Source: Fusobacterium perfoetens ATCC 29250 | GTDB lineage: Bacteria > Fusobacteriota > Fusobacteriia > Fusobacteriales > Fusobacteriaceae | DNA length: 64,000 nucleotides | Reading direction: 5' to 3' | Assembly: GCF_000622245.1 (NCBI RefSeq) | Contig: NZ_JHXW01000005.1 | Coordinates: forward strand, 62,001 to 126,000 | Shown here: positions 62,866 to 64,000 of the stretch, one piece after another | How the letters are laid out: the number at the start of each line of letters is the position of its first letter | Numbering within the stretch: the stretch's first letter is position 1 | Notes under the pieces: generated by a model | The model's database searches: none | Told to the model about the DNA's origin: nothing | What the model saw: the letters and a program-made list of their open reading frames with translations, nothing else | Program-made: the position numbers and the translations under genes

Positions 62866-64000
62866 AATCTTTTTTCTCCTTTTTTAAATAATCTAAAAAT
62901 TCTTTTGTTGCTTTTTTCACTTTTCCACTTAAAAGAAGAATTCCAATAAGATTTGGTATTATCATAAGTCCTAAAACTGTATCTTGTAATAACCATACAA
63001 TTTTTAGAGTACTAATAGACCCTATTAAAGTTAAACATACAAATATATATTTAAAATAAGAAGCAACTTTTGAATTAAATATATAAGTAAGAGTAACATT
63101 TCCAAAATACCATTGAGATAAAACTGTTGAAAAAGCAAAAAGTATCATACTTATTCCTATAATATACTTAAATAAATGATGAATTCCTCCAAATGCTGTA
63201 ATTACATAAATGGCTGGAGAAATATTTTGTTCTGTTACTCCTGAAGTTAAAACTATAAATGCTGTTAAACTACATATTACTACTGTATCAATAAATACTT
63301 CTAATATTCCATAAAGTCCTTGTCTTGCTGGAAAATCTGTAATTGCTGCTGAATGAAGTACTGGAGCACTTCCTTCTCCTGCCTCATTAGAATATAATCC
63401 TCTAGCAATTCCATATCTCATAGCTTCTTTAATTGTATATCCTAAAACTCCTCCTCCTACTGATTCTGTATTAAAAGCACTAGATATAATATTCATTATA
63501 GCATAAGGAACATGATTTATGTTAGAAATAATTATTATAATTCCTCCAAAAAAATAAATAGATGTCATTATAGGAATTAATTTTTCAGCAACTGCTCCTA
63601 ATCTTTTTACTCCACCAACTACAACCATTGTTACTATTATTCCCATTAAAACTCCACCTAAAATAGGCTTTATTCCAAATATATCTTTTAAAACAATAGC
63701 AACAGCATTTGATTGAATTAGCGCTCCTCCACTTATTTGAATAAGCATTAAAAAAGCAAAAAGTACTCCTACTCTTTTCCATCCCAATCCTTTAGAAAGA
63801 TAATACATTGGACCACCAACATAATTTCCTTCATCTGTTTTTTCTCTATATATCATTCCTATTACTATTTCAGCATATTTAGTGGCCATTCCTAAAATTC
63901 CAGCAATCCACATCCAAAATACTGCTCCTGGTCCTCCACTAGCTATAGCTGTGGCAACTCCAACTATATTTCCATTACCAACACAACTACTTAAAGCTGT
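62855..64000 (-). CDS. Sodium:alanine/glycine symporter (AGCS family), 5' truncated by window
   Basis: The frame is open to 64000, so about 381 C-terminal residues are present and the start lies outside. The visible N-terminal end, SSCVGNGNIVGVATAIASGGPGAVFWMWIAG, is the AGCS signature (G[TS]GNIxGVATA). Other blocks are VGGPMYYLSKGLGWKRVGVLFA, YGIARGLYSNEAGEGSAPVLHSAA and TVVICSLTAFIVLTSGV. It would import alanine or glycine with sodium. The stop overlaps the deoR start by 11 bases, so the two are translationally linked, though a link in function is not clear. Confidence 0.93.
   Translation of the reverse strand, partial: TALSSCVGNGNIVGVATAIASGGPGAVFWMWIAGILGMATKYAEIVIGMIYREKTDEGNYVGGPMYYLSKGLGWKRVGVLFAFLMLIQISGGALIQSNAVAIVLKDIFGIKPILGGVLMGIIVTMVVVGGVKRLGAVAEKLIPIMTSIYFFGGIIIIISNINHVPYAIMNIISSAFNTESVGGGVLGYTIKEAMRYGIARGLYSNEAGEGSAPVLHSAAITDFPARQGLYGILEVFIDTVVICSLTAFIVLTSGVTEQNISPAIYVITAFGGIHHLFKYIIGISMILFAFSTVLSQWYFGNVTLTYIFNSKVASYFKYIFVCLTLIGSISTLKIVWLLQDTVLGLMIIPNLIGILLLSGKVKKATKEFLDYLKKEKKDYVG

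Overview
The window is about 64 kb of very AT-rich bacterial chromosome. Gene content points to a Fusobacterium-type organism (Fusobacteriota), at inference level. It is a diderm: it carries an RND/adaptor/TolC efflux operon, outer-membrane-type lipoproteins, an RfaY-like LPS core kinase and an autotransporter with the extended N-terminal region typical of fusobacterial adhesins. Many genes otherwise look Firmicute-like (CoaX, YlxM-Ffh-RpsP, GlyQ/GlyS, AbgT, LctP, YitT, DUF1292). I see no rRNA, tRNA, CRISPR array, insertion sequence or prophage. Most of the window is ordinary chromosome.

Layout: 1-1326 holds a 5' part of an autotransporter, followed by a RelB/RelE-type toxin-antitoxin pair (1529-2022). 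2183-5244 holds coaX, an AsmA-like envelope protein and pssA. 5245-8435 holds a candidate small RNA, a 2-hydroxyacid/lactate dehydrogenase and, divergently, a lactate permease behind a 50-codon leader ORF and an intrinsic terminator. 8861-14497 holds a periplasmic GlpQ, a polar amino-acid ABC transporter with a structured promoter/leader, CutC and a ClC channel. 14610-22970 holds a long RecJ, an M20 amidohydrolase/AbgT pair with a divergent regulator, and lysS. 23022-27576 is a mutL-rlmH-DUF1292-DUF1934-TPR lipoprotein-lysS run in which mutL appears to start at ATT.

27726-32326 runs forward: a MORN lipoprotein, a TruA-like protein with a KH domain, an HD protein, a B12/radical-SAM protein, ung and a 33-codon ORF coupled to ung. 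32367-35072 holds a LysR/YeiH pair and an RfaY-like kinase. 35184-42155 is a tripartite RND efflux operon with TetR genes at both ends. 42207-44697 holds a Cof-type HAD phosphatase, a selenoprotein gene with an in-frame TGA, and a CofE-like protein.

44804-57836 is a housekeeping block on the minus strand: ylxM-ffh-rpsP, then tex, a sensor-kinase gene broken by an in-frame TGA, ileS, lspA, glyQ and glyS. The right end holds a CAP-domain protein, YitT, a sugar epimerase, an MFS transporter with flanking direct-repeat operators, a DeoR regulator and a truncated Na+:alanine symporter.

The most notable item is the short gene at 43141-43452. It encodes a HesB/IscA-like protein in which a TGA codon sits where the first iron-sulfur-ligand Cys would be. 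The bases after the TGA are locally G+C-rich and can fold into a bacterial-SECIS-like hairpin, so I read it as a selenocysteine protein that would otherwise be split or missed.
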